Source: Desulfobulbaceae bacterium
GTDB taxonomy: Bacteria > Desulfobacterota > Desulfobulbia > Desulfobulbales > SURF-16
Direction of reading: 5' to 3'
Assembly: GCA_002868945.1 (NCBI GenBank)
Contig: PKTX01000045.1
Coordinates: 1-39,401 of the forward strand
Length of the DNA stretch: 39,401 bases
Shown here: positions 7,897 through 14,765 of the stretch, in pieces
Position numbering within the stretch: the stretch's first letter is position 1
How the letters are laid out: each line of letters starts with the position of its first letter
Program-made: the position numbers and the translations under genes
The notes under the pieces: generated by a model
What the model was told of the DNA's origin: nothing
Seen by the model: the letters and a program-made list of their open reading frames with translations, nothing else
Database searches by the model: none

Positions 7897-8120
7897 AGAA
7901 GGTAGAGGAGTTAGAGAAGGTAGAGGAGTTAGAGAAGGTAGAGAAGGTAAAGAAGGTAAAGAAGTTAGAGGAGTTAGAGGAGTTAAAGAAGGTAAGGGAG
8001 ATAAAGAAGGGAGAGGAGGTGTAGAAGGTGCAGAATGAAGGCGTGAGAAGGGAGTTCCAGGGGATGTTTACATTCTCTAACTTCTTTACCTTCTCTAACT
8101 TCTCTAATTTCTCTAACTTC
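7894..8120. repeat. Family A inverted repeat, copy A4 (16 purine 9-mers and 6 pyrimidine 9-mers)
   Basis: From the TAG stop at 7894 the sequence reads as about 16 consecutive 9-bp words (TAGAGAAGG, TAGAGGAGT, TAAAGAAGG and variants) to about 8037. A short core with GGCGTGAGAAGG and GAGTTCC follows, then six inverse 9-mers at 8067-8120. It could form a long RNA hairpin between the dehydratase and enoyl reductase genes. Confidence 0.85.
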
Positions 8121-8129
8121 TGATCAGAA

Positions 8130-8930
8130 ATGAGTTTTCTTGGACTGCGTCATAAAAAAATAATCATCTTTGGGCTGGCCAACAAGAAGTCGGTGGCCTG
8201 TGCTATTGGCCGGGTATTGCGGGAAGAGGGCGCTGAGGTGATCCATGTGGTGCGCAGTGAGGAACGAGCCACGGCGGCCCGCAAGCTCTTTCCGGCCAGT
8301 GCGGTCTTTATCTGTGATGTGGAGGATGAGGCCAACATTGTCCGACTCCGCGACGAGATCAAGGAGCAGGTGGAAGGGCCCATTGCCGGCATTGTCCACT
8401 CCATTGCCTTTGCCAACTATTCAGAGGGGCTCAAACCCTTTCACGCCACCCTGAAAAAAGATTTCCTGCAGGCCATGGATATCTCCTGCTTCTCTTTTAT
8501 TGCCATTGCCAATCACTTCAAGGAGCTGCTGGCCGAAAATGGCTCCATGGTGACCATCTCCATCTCCACCACCAGGATGGCGGCTGAAAATTACGGCTAT
8601 ATGGCGCCGGTGAAGGCGGCCCTGGAATCTTCACTTGCTTTTCTCACCAAGAGCTTTTCCGCCTTCAGCGAGGTGCGTTTTAACGCAGTTTGCCCCAGTC
8701 TGCTGAAGACCTCGGCCTCGGCCGGTATTCCAGGTTATATCGACAGCTATCTCTTTGCCGAAAAGGTAATCCCGCGCAAAAGTGCCCTGGCAACCAAGGA
8801 GGCCGCTGATGTGGCCGCTTTTCTGCTCTCCGAAAGATCCTCAGGCATGACCGGCCAGTGCCTGGTGGTGGACGCCGGCATGGGACTCAACTACTTTGAT
8901 GCCGAGATTGTCAGGAAGAGTGTGAGCTGA
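8130..8930 (+). CDS. FabI-like enoyl-ACP reductase, atypical active site
   Basis: A 266-residue enoyl reductase of the FabI/SDR type. The cofactor segment is [13 protein letters not shown] (residues 15-27) and the catalytic Tyr-x6-Lys is Tyr155/Lys162 in NYGYMAPVK. The C-terminal [12 protein letters not shown] is FabI-like. In ordinary FabI a second tyrosine lies ten residues before the catalytic one; here that position is Ile145, in SISTTRM. The residue is conserved in many FabI proteins, so substrate handling may differ. It would complete the elongation cycle, or could be selective so that some double bonds are left in the chain (inference). The ATG at 8130 follows a pyrimidine repeat arm without a Shine-Dalgarno sequence. 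Confidence 0.88.
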   Translation: MSFLGLRHKKIIIFGLANKKSVACAIGRVLREEGAEVIHVVRSEERATAARKLFPASAVFICDVEDEANIVRLRDEIKEQVEGPIAGIVHSIAFANYSEGLKPFHATLKKDFLQAMDISCFSFIAIANHFKELLAENGSMVTISISTTRMAAENYGYMAPVKAALESSLAFLTKSFSAFSEVRFNAVCPSLLKTSASAGIPGYIDSYLFAEKVIPRKSALATKEAADVAAFLLSERSSGMTGQCLVVDAGMGLNYFDAEIVRKSVS

Positions 8931-8965
8931 TTTTTGCCACGGAAATGAATGATTTAAGAATAGAA

Positions 8966-9092
8966 AGAAGGTAGAGGAGGTAGAGGAGGTAGAGGAGATG
9001 TGGAAGGAAGGCGTGAGAAAGGAGTTCCGGGGGTATATTCTCTACCTTCTTTAACTCCTCTACCTTCTTTAACTTCTTTCTTTATCTTCTGT
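8966..9092. repeat. Family A inverted repeat, copy A5
   Basis: A purine arm with GGTAGAGGA words (about 8966-9000), a core GGCGTGAGAAAGGAGTTCC shared with copy A4, and a pyrimidine arm (about 9036-9092) ending 6 bp before the oleA start. Confidence 0.8.
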
Positions 9093-9098
9093 TGTCCC

Positions 9099-10133
9099 AT
9101 GAAATATTCCCGTGTCTGTCTGCATACTCCCGGCTATGCCCTGCCGCCCAATGAGGTGACCTCTGCTGCTATTGAGGCGCGGCTGGCCCCGGTCTACGAG
9201 CGCCTGAAGCTGCCCGAGGGGCGTCTGGAGCTGATGAGCGGTATCGCGGCCCGTCGTTTTTGGGATGCCGGCACCAGACCCAGTGACGGCGCCACCCTGG
9301 CGGGCCGGGATGCCATGGCCCGGGCCGGTGTTGACGCCGGTGCGCTGGAGTGCCTGATCTTTACCTCGGTGTGCCGTGACATGATGGAGCCGGCCACCGC
9401 TGCCTTTGTCCATCGTCGCCTTGGCCTGCCGGAGCGCTGCCAGATCTTTGATCTGTCCAATGCCTGCCTGGGTTTTCTGAACGGTATGATCATGCTGGCC
9501 AATATGATTGAGCTGGGCCAGGTGACGAAGGGTATCGTGGTGGCCGGCGAAACCGCTGAGGGCCTGGTGGAGTCCACTATTACGCATCTTTTGCAGGACA
9601 CCACCTTGAGCCGCAAGTCGATCAAACCTGCCTTTGCCTCGCTCACCATCGGCTCCGGGGCTGTGGCCCTGGTTATGGAAAGCAAGGCGTCGAGCGATAC
9701 CGGCCATTACCTGGTGGGCGGCGCCTGCCGAGCCAACACCAGCCATAATGACCTCTGCCAGGGCGGCCTGCCTGGCCAGGGCGGTGTCTTGATGGCCACG
9801 GATTCGGAACAGCTCCTCCAGCAGGGTGTGGAAACCGCGGCCCGCTGCTGGCAGGATTTTCAGGCCGAACTCGGCTGGCGGCAGGCGGATATTAATCGGT
9901 TTTTCTGTCACCAGGTGGGCCGGGCCCACGCCCATCTGCTCTTCAGCACCCTGGGCCTGGATGCGGCCAAGAATTTTGAGACCCTGGCCATGTTCGGCAA
10001 TGTCGGATCGGTTTCCGCGCCGCTTACCATGGCCATGGGTATTGAACAGCAGCTTCTGAAGGCCGGTGAACGGGCCGCCCTGCTCGGTATAGGCAGCGGC
10101 ATCAACTCTCTCATGCTGGGGATTGATTGGTAA
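9099..10133 (+). CDS. oleA: OleA, acyl-condensing thiolase of head-to-head olefin synthesis
   Basis: A 344-residue thiolase-superfamily enzyme of the FabH/OleA branch. It condenses two activated acyl chains to a beta-keto acid, the first step of long-chain olefin synthesis. The catalytic residues are Cys123 in SNACLGF, His271 in CHQVGRAH and Asn301 in FGNVGS. Glu97 in MEPATA sits 26 residues before the cysteine, the spacing of the glutamate that is characteristic of OleA and that FabH lacks. ATG 9099 is chosen; the frame is open further upstream only through the repeat. The downstream gene overlaps its stop (TAATG). With OleB, OleC and OleD in order, this is a confident assignment. Whether it takes acyl-CoA or acyl-ACP is open; the adjacent ACP makes the latter worth testing. 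Confidence 0.93.
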   Translation: MKYSRVCLHTPGYALPPNEVTSAAIEARLAPVYERLKLPEGRLELMSGIAARRFWDAGTRPSDGATLAGRDAMARAGVDAGALECLIFTSVCRDMMEPATAAFVHRRLGLPERCQIFDLSNACLGFLNGMIMLANMIELGQVTKGIVVAGETAEGLVESTITHLLQDTTLSRKSIKPAFASLTIGSGAVALVMESKASSDTGHYLVGGACRANTSHNDLCQGGLPGQGGVLMATDSEQLLQQGVETAARCWQDFQAELGWRQADINRFFCHQVGRAHAHLLFSTLGLDAAKNFETLAMFGNVGSVSAPLTMAMGIEQQLLKAGERAALLGIGSGINSLMLGIDW

Positions 10134-10984
10134 TGGTCCATGCGGCGCAGTATCCCTTCAGCCCCAAATCCCTCACCATTAACGGCCACAAACTCTCCTA
10201 CCTGGATGAGGGCCGGGGGCCGGTGCTGGTCATGCTGCACGGCAATCCCTCCTGGTCGTACCTCTATCGCAATCTGGTCAGGCGGCTGCAAGGTCGTTTT
10301 CGGCTTATTGTGCCGGATCACATGGGCTGCGGTTTGTCTGATAAGCCGCAGGAGTATGACTATAGCCTGGCCACCCATATTGCCAATCTCACTGCCCTGC
10401 TGGATCATCTCGGTCTGGAAAAATGCAGTCTGGTGCTCCATGACTGGGGCGGTGCCATCGGCATGGGCTGGGCCGTGGACCACCCCGGCCGGCTGGAGAA
10501 GATCTGTGTCTTCAATACAGCCGCCTTTCTCTCCAGCCGTATGCCTCTACGCATTGCGCTGTGCCGCGTTCCCCTCCTGGGCCGGCTGATTGTCCAGGGG
10601 TTGAACGGCTTTGCCCGGCCGGCAATCTCCATGGCGGTGACCAAAAAGATGAGCAAAGAGGTGGCTGCCGGCTTCCTGTTGCCCTATGACTCCTGGGCAA
10701 ACCGCATTGCCACCCATCGCTTTGTCCGGGATATCCCCCTGAAAAAATCACACCCCAGCTGGCCGGTGCTGGCCCGTATCGACGCGAAGCTCGCCACCCT
10801 GCGGCATAAAGAGATGCTTATCTGCTGGGGCGGCAGGGATTTTTGTTTTAATGACCACTTCCTGCACGAATGGCAGCGCCGTTTTCCGGCGGCCCACTGC
10901 CACTACTTTGCCGAGGCCGGCCACTATCTGCTGGAGGATGCCTTTGACGAGGTGGCCCCCCTGGTGGAGAATTTTTTTGTCTAA
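10133..10984 (+). CDS. oleB: OleB, beta-lactone decarboxylase (alpha/beta hydrolase)
   Basis: A 283-residue alpha/beta hydrolase related to haloalkane dehalogenases. The oxyanion motif is HGNPSW (residues 36-41), the nucleophile is Asp104 in LHDWGG, the acid is probably Asp236 in GGRD, and the base is His264 in EAGHYLLED. In the Ole pathway OleB removes CO2 from the cis-beta-lactone to give the cis-olefin. An aspartate nucleophile instead of serine fits that family. The ATG shares a base with the oleA stop (TAATG), so the two are translationally coupled; the TTG two codons upstream is less likely. It is a separate gene, not the OleBC fusion found in some actinobacteria. Confidence 0.92.
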   Translation: MVHAAQYPFSPKSLTINGHKLSYLDEGRGPVLVMLHGNPSWSYLYRNLVRRLQGRFRLIVPDHMGCGLSDKPQEYDYSLATHIANLTALLDHLGLEKCSLVLHDWGGAIGMGWAVDHPGRLEKICVFNTAAFLSSRMPLRIALCRVPLLGRLIVQGLNGFARPAISMAVTKKMSKEVAAGFLLPYDSWANRIATHRFVRDIPLKKSHPSWPVLARIDAKLATLRHKEMLICWGGRDFCFNDHFLHEWQRRFPAAHCHYFAEAGHYLLEDAFDEVAPLVENFFV

Positions 10985-11330
10985 CGGTGGGGCACCAGGT
11001 GCATGGGCAAGGTTCAACAAGAGGGAAGAGGTGAGAGGTGAGAGGTGAGGCACGGCATTGCGAGGGGAGCGTGGCAATCCAGGGGATTGATGGTGAGGAG
11101 TTAGGGGTTAGGAGAGAGGAGAGAGGGGTGCGTTGCGCGTGTCGAAACGCCCTTCGACAAGCTCAGGGCGCCTTGTCGCGCGACGATGGGCGGCAGCACT
11201 GGTGTGCCGCACCCCGTCATCTGCCTCGCCTCCCTCTTGTACCTTGGACCTTGTACCTTGGACCTTGCCCCTTGCCCCTTGCCCCTTGCAGCTTGCCCCT
11301 ATTAAAGATTGAAAGAGAAGTGTAGCCTCT
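10985..11330. other. oleB-oleC intergenic region filled with repeats
   Basis: A 346-bp gap without a gene. It holds a family D composite repeat (about 11005-11300): purine heptamer words (AGAGGTG), a segment related to the widespread repeat CATTGCGAGGGGAGCG...GCAATCC (11054-11082), the core GCGTTGCGCGTGTCGAAACG (11130-11149) followed by CCCTTCGACAAGCTCAGGG, and a right arm of CCTTGGACCTTG words. The oleC start has only a weak upstream GAGAAG. Confidence 0.75.
11005..11300. repeat. Family D composite repeat, copy D1
   Basis: Arms of CAAGGTTC/CCTTG-type heptamers flank the core word GCGTTGCGCGTGTCGAAACG. The same core, with small changes, lies inside similar arms at 15550, 23062 and 36562. Confidence 0.7.
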
Positions 11331-12956
11331 ATGAATTTTAATATTGCCCAGACCCTGGCTGATGTGGCGAGCCGGCGGCCTGACGAGATTGCCCTGATTC
11401 AGGGGCGGGCCGGCCACTATAGCCGCTGCACCTTTGCGGAGCTGCGCGCCTGTACGGCCCGTTATGTCAGTGCCTTGCGGGGCCAGGGGATTGGTCCCGA
11501 CCGCCGTGTCATGCTCATGGTGCCCCCTTCGCGGGATTTTGTTGCCCTGACCTTTGCCCTTTTCAGCCTGGGTGCCACGGTGATCCTCATTGATCCGGGC
11601 ATGGGCTACAAAAACCTGCTGCGCTGTATCGGCGCGGTGAAGCCCGACGTGTTGATCGGTATTCCCAAGGCGCAGATCTTCAAGCTCCTCTTTCCGCGTC
11701 CCTTTAAGAGCATCACGGGCAGGGTCTGTGTCGGCAAATCCCTGGGCATTCTCGGCGCCTCGCTGGCGGAGATAAGCAGGTCGGTTGCCCCTGATCCGGC
11801 TGTTTTTGCGGCAGGACGCGATGATCAGGCAGCCATTATCTTTACCACCGGTTCCACCGGCCCGCCCAAGGGAGTGCAGTATACGCACGGCATCTTCCAT
11901 GCCCAGCTTGAGCTGATCCGGAGCCATTATCAGATCGGTCCGGGCCAGGTTGATCAACCGGCTTTTCCGCTTTTTGCCCTCTTTTCCACGGCTTTGGGCG
12001 CCACGGCAGTGCTGCCTGACATGGACCCGGCCAAACCGGCCCGGGTGGATGCCGAAAAGTTTGTCCGTTCCCTGCTGGACCAGGGTGTCACCTACTCCTT
12101 TGGCTCGCCTGCCATTTGGAATGTGGTGAGCCGCTATTGCCTGGATAAGGGCATTGTCCTGCCGGTGAAGAAGATTCTCATGGCCGGGGCGCCGGTGGCC
12201 GGTGAGCTTATTGAAAGGGTCCTTGCCACCATGGCGGCCGGCGGCGAGGTCCATACCCCTTACGGCGCCACCGAATGCCTGCCCATTGCCTCCATGACCG
12301 GTTCGGAGATCGTTGGGCAGACCTGGCCCCTGACCATGACCGGCAAGGGCACCTGCGTCGGGCGGCCCCTGCCCGGTCTTAGCATCCGCATCATGCAGGC
12401 GGCTGATCGACCGGTGGAACGCTATCATCAGGTCGTCATTCTGCCTCCCGGTGAAATCGGCGAGATCATTGTCAAGGGGCCGGTGGTGACCAGGGCCTAT
12501 GACAATAATCCGCAGGAGAACAAGGCAGCCAAGATCCGGGATGGTGATTCCTTCTGGCATCGCATGGGCGACATGGGCTATTTTGATGAGCAGGGGCGCC
12601 TCTGGTTCTGTGGCCGCAAGGCCCATCGGGTCTTGACCCGCAACGGACCGCTTTATACCATTCCCTGTGAGGCGATTTATAATGTCCATGCCAAGGTCTA
12701 TCGCACGGCCCTGGTGGGTGTGGGCCGGCCGGGGAAGCAGATACCGGTGCTCTGTGTCGAATGTGTGGATAAAAGGTGTGATACAGAGAGACTGGCCCTG
12801 GAGCTGCGCGCCCTGGGTGTGCAGAATAAAATGACCAAAGGTATTGATCACATCCTCTTTTATCCGAAATTCCCGGTGGATATCCGCCATAATGCCAAGA
12901 TATTCCGGGAGAAACTGGCAGTCTGGGCCGCCAAGAAGCTGGCTAAAGAACGGTAA
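11331..12956 (+). CDS. oleC: OleC, beta-lactone synthetase (AMP-dependent)
   Basis: A 541-residue member of the ANL adenylating superfamily. Motifs seen: the phosphate loop FTTGSTGPPKG (171-181), YGATE (311-315), GDMGY (413-417), GRKAHRV (428-434) and the C-terminal lysine Lys523 in RHNAKIFRE. OleC adenylates the beta-hydroxy acid made by OleD and closes it to a beta-lactone, which OleB decarboxylates. The assignment rests on its position between oleB and oleD and on the FTTGSTGPPKG loop. Ordinary acyl-CoA synthetases share the fold, so context carries much of the weight. It is separated from oleB by a repeat-filled gap rather than coupled to it. Confidence 0.9.
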   Translation: MNFNIAQTLADVASRRPDEIALIQGRAGHYSRCTFAELRACTARYVSALRGQGIGPDRRVMLMVPPSRDFVALTFALFSLGATVILIDPGMGYKNLLRCIGAVKPDVLIGIPKAQIFKLLFPRPFKSITGRVCVGKSLGILGASLAEISRSVAPDPAVFAAGRDDQAAIIFTTGSTGPPKGVQYTHGIFHAQLELIRSHYQIGPGQVDQPAFPLFALFSTALGATAVLPDMDPAKPARVDAEKFVRSLLDQGVTYSFGSPAIWNVVSRYCLDKGIVLPVKKILMAGAPVAGELIERVLATMAAGGEVHTPYGATECLPIASMTGSEIVGQTWPLTMTGKGTCVGRPLPGLSIRIMQAADRPVERYHQVVILPPGEIGEIIVKGPVVTRAYDNNPQENKAAKIRDGDSFWHRMGDMGYFDEQGRLWFCGRKAHRVLTRNGPLYTIPCEAIYNVHAKVYRTALVGVGRPGKQIPVLCVECVDKRCDTERLALELRALGVQNKMTKGIDHILFYPKFPVDIRHNAKIFREKLAVWAAKKLAKER

Positions 12957-12981
12957 GAGGGTTTCAAAATAGACGGTTTTT

Positions 12982-13054
12982 TTCAACACAAGACACAGAG
13001 ACACAAAGGGTGTAAGGACAGGAACTCTTTGTGCCTCCGTGTCTTTGTGTTGAA
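12982..13054. repeat. Family B inverted repeat without gene (empty site)
   Basis: Left arm TTCAACACAAGACACAGAG... (12982-13009) and right arm CTTTGTGCC...GTGTTGAA (13027-13054) are near-perfect inverse complements with a loop of about 17 nt. The words are the same 8-mers that flank the GxxExxY gene at 6048-6443. It lies between oleC and oleD. Confidence 0.85.
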
Positions 13055-13104
13055 AGAAGAGGGTGATTGCCCCCTTTTTTTGTTACGCGAGAGGTTGGTG
13101 AAGA

Positions 13105-14103
13105 ATGAAAAACGTGCTGGTAACAGGGGGCGGGGGCTTTATCGGCCTCGGTATTGTCCGGGCCCTGGCGAAAACGGGGGTGCGCACCGTGGTGGTGGGC
13201 CGCCATCGTTACCCGGCCGTTGAGGAGGCCGGTGCCCTTTGCCTGGTGGGTGACATCCGCGACCGGGACTTCATGGTCCGCGCCTGTAATAATATCGACA
13301 CGGTCTTTCATGTGGCGGCCAAGGCCGGGGTCTGGGGCAGATGGCACGACTATTTTTCCATCAATGTCAAGGGCACGGAGAATGTCCTGGCTGCCTGCCG
13401 CCACAATCAGGTGGCTAATCTTGTCTATACCAGTACGCCCAGTGTGGTCTTTAATCGTGGTCATCTGCGCGGCGTGGATGAGAGCGCCCCCTATGCCGAC
13501 AATGTCCTCTGTCATTACGCTCGCAGCAAGATCATGGCTGAAATTCTCGTCTTACAGGCCAACAGTCCGCAGCTGCGGACCACGGCCCTGCGGCCCCACC
13601 TGGTCTGGGGGCCGGGTGATACCAATCTCATCCCACGCCTTTTGGCCCGCGGTCGGGCCGGCAGCCTGCGCATTGTCGGTGATGGCCGTAACAAGGTGGA
13701 TATTTCCTATATCGATAACGTGGTGGATGCCCATATCCAGGCCGCCAATAACCTGGAACATTTCGGCACGGCGGCCGGCGAAGCTTTTTTCATCTCCCAG
13801 GGGGAGCCGGTCAGGCTCTGGGAGTGTATCAACGATCTCTTTATGCAGCTGGCCATGCCGCCGGTGGCTCGCTCCATCAGTTTCAACAAGGCCTACAGGC
13901 TCGGCTTTGTCATGGAAAAGCTCTACGGTCTCCTTGCCGTAAAGAGTGAGCCCCGCATGACCCGTTTTCTGGCGGAGCAGCTCGCCAAGTCCCACTGGTT
14001 TTCCATTGCCAAGGCGCGTCGCATCCTGCCCTATGAGCCCAGGGTCTCCACTGAGGAGGGGATGCGACGTCTGGTGACCTGGGTGCGTGGAGGAGGGCTG
14101 TGA
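13105..14103 (+). CDS. oleD: OleD, NAD(P)H-dependent 2-alkyl-3-ketoacid reductase
   Basis: A 332-residue extended short-chain dehydrogenase/epimerase-fold protein. The cofactor loop is TGGGGFIG (7-14), the active site is Tyr138/Lys142 in HYARSK, and TSTPSVVF lies at 109-116 (Ser110/Thr111 are the likely catalytic hydroxyls). GWXXR-type substrate residues are not obvious. OleD reduces the beta-keto acid from OleA to the beta-hydroxy acid. GAGG lies about 9 nt before the ATG. The next gene begins inside its last codon (GTGA overlap). The family and the order oleA-oleB-oleC-oleD make this assignment strong. Confidence 0.92.
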   Translation: MKNVLVTGGGGFIGLGIVRALAKTGVRTVVVGRHRYPAVEEAGALCLVGDIRDRDFMVRACNNIDTVFHVAAKAGVWGRWHDYFSINVKGTENVLAACRHNQVANLVYTSTPSVVFNRGHLRGVDESAPYADNVLCHYARSKIMAEILVLQANSPQLRTTALRPHLVWGPGDTNLIPRLLARGRAGSLRIVGDGRNKVDISYIDNVVDAHIQAANNLEHFGTAAGEAFFISQGEPVRLWECINDLFMQLAMPPVARSISFNKAYRLGFVMEKLYGLLAVKSEPRMTRFLAEQLAKSHWFSIAKARRILPYEPRVSTEEGMRRLVTWVRGGGL

Positions 14104-14540
14104 GCGAGAAATGGGGCGCCCCGCTGGTCGGTTGCCAGTTTGTCCTGCTCATTTTGCTGATTGTCGGTACCACCTGGCATGATCTGCATGTCGCGGCGCT
14201 GCCCTTTCTGATCGCTTCGCTGATTATGGCGGGCTGGGCCCTTAAGGTCATGCGGCTGGGTCATTTTAACATCAGGCCGGCCGTTAAAGAGGGGGCGATC
14301 CTGGTAACCCATGGCCCCTATCGCTCTATCCGCCATCCCATGTACGCCAGTATCCTCCTTGCCGGCCTGGGGCTCTTGCTGATCACCTTCAGCTGGGTGC
14401 GACTGCTGCTCTTTTTTGTTCTCTGGCTGATCCTCTACCTCAAAGTGCGCATTGAGGAGCGCCTCCTGGCCCGCCATTTCACGGACTACCCTGCCTACCG
14501 CAAGCGTTCAGGCCTCTTCTTCCCCCGCCTGAAAGGGTGA
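14100..14540 (+). CDS. Small integral-membrane methyltransferase (isoprenylcysteine carboxyl methyltransferase/PEMT-like)
   Basis: A 146-residue protein with about four hydrophobic segments (roughly 8-22, 30-45, 82-97 and 100-118). It carries the conserved SAM-binding region of the ICMT/PEMT superfamily: HGPYRSIRHPMYAS (70-83), then EERLLARHFTDYPAYRKR near the C-terminus. These enzymes methylate lipids or membrane-bound substrates with S-adenosylmethionine. The GTG start overlaps the oleD stop, so it is translationally coupled to the hydrocarbon genes. I infer that it may methylate the olefin, an intermediate or another lipid; no such step is part of the standard Ole pathway. The substrate cannot be read from the sequence. 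Confidence 0.82.
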   Translation: MSEKWGAPLVGCQFVLLILLIVGTTWHDLHVAALPFLIASLIMAGWALKVMRLGHFNIRPAVKEGAILVTHGPYRSIRHPMYASILLAGLGLLLITFSWVRLLLFFVLWLILYLKVRIEERLLARHFTDYPAYRKRSGLFFPRLKG

Positions 14541-14561
14541 TGCAATTTTTTTGTCAATGAA

Positions 14562-14690
14562 GGGTGAGGCGGGAGGAGTGAGGAGTAAAAAGCTCAGCCG
14601 TTTTTCTGATTTCCCTGCCGCCTCACGCCTCACGCCTGACGCCTGACGCCTGACACCTCACGTCTGACGCCTCACGCCTCCCTTCTCACC
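14562..14690. repeat. Family E inverted repeat with ten CCTSACG heptamers
   Basis: The left arm is GGGTGAGGCGGGAGGAGTGAGG (about 14562-14584, with mismatches). The right arm is ten tandem 7-bp words (CCTCACG, CCTGACG and variants) at 14621-14690. It lies just upstream of the TetR promoter region. Confidence 0.8.
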
Positions 14691-14696
14691 CATCCG

Positions 14697-14714
14697 ATCG
14701 TTTAAACAAACGAT
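14697..14714. promoter_or_regulatory. Perfect inverted repeat ATCGTTT-N4-AAACGAT (possible operator)
   Basis: A 7-bp perfect dyad with a 4-bp spacer lies about 50 bp upstream of the TetR-family gene. It could be an operator; no second copy was seen upstream of the ketosynthase gene. Confidence 0.35.
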
Positions 14715-14720
14715 TCTCTC

Positions 14721-14761
14721 TTGCTTTCTCCGGTGGACGCGTTAATATGACCACCTGGTCA
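14721..14761 (+). promoter_or_regulatory. Possible promoter with overlapping operator for the TetR gene
   Basis: TTGCTT (14721-14726) and TAATAT (14743-14748) are 16 bp apart. The dyad TGACCA-CC-TGGTCA (14748-14761) begins at the end of the -10 box and ends 4 bp before the ATG. A regulator bound there would block its own transcription. With this promoter the leader would be only about ten bases, and no Shine-Dalgarno sequence is seen. Confidence 0.4.
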
Positions 14762-14765
14762 CATT

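Noticed and set aside
2283-9092. Family A hairpins as ordinary intrinsic terminators
   Set aside because: The stems are A/G-rich against C/T-rich with no terminal T-run, and they lie inside a gene series that appears to be one transcription direction.
9099-10133. Housekeeping FabH
   Set aside because: Glu97 in MEPATA, 26 residues before the active cysteine, and the adjacent oleB, oleC and oleD identify OleA.
11217-13004. A 595-residue open frame on the - strand across oleC
   Set aside because: It is antisense to a complete OleC with all ANL motifs, and it runs through repeat sequence at one end.
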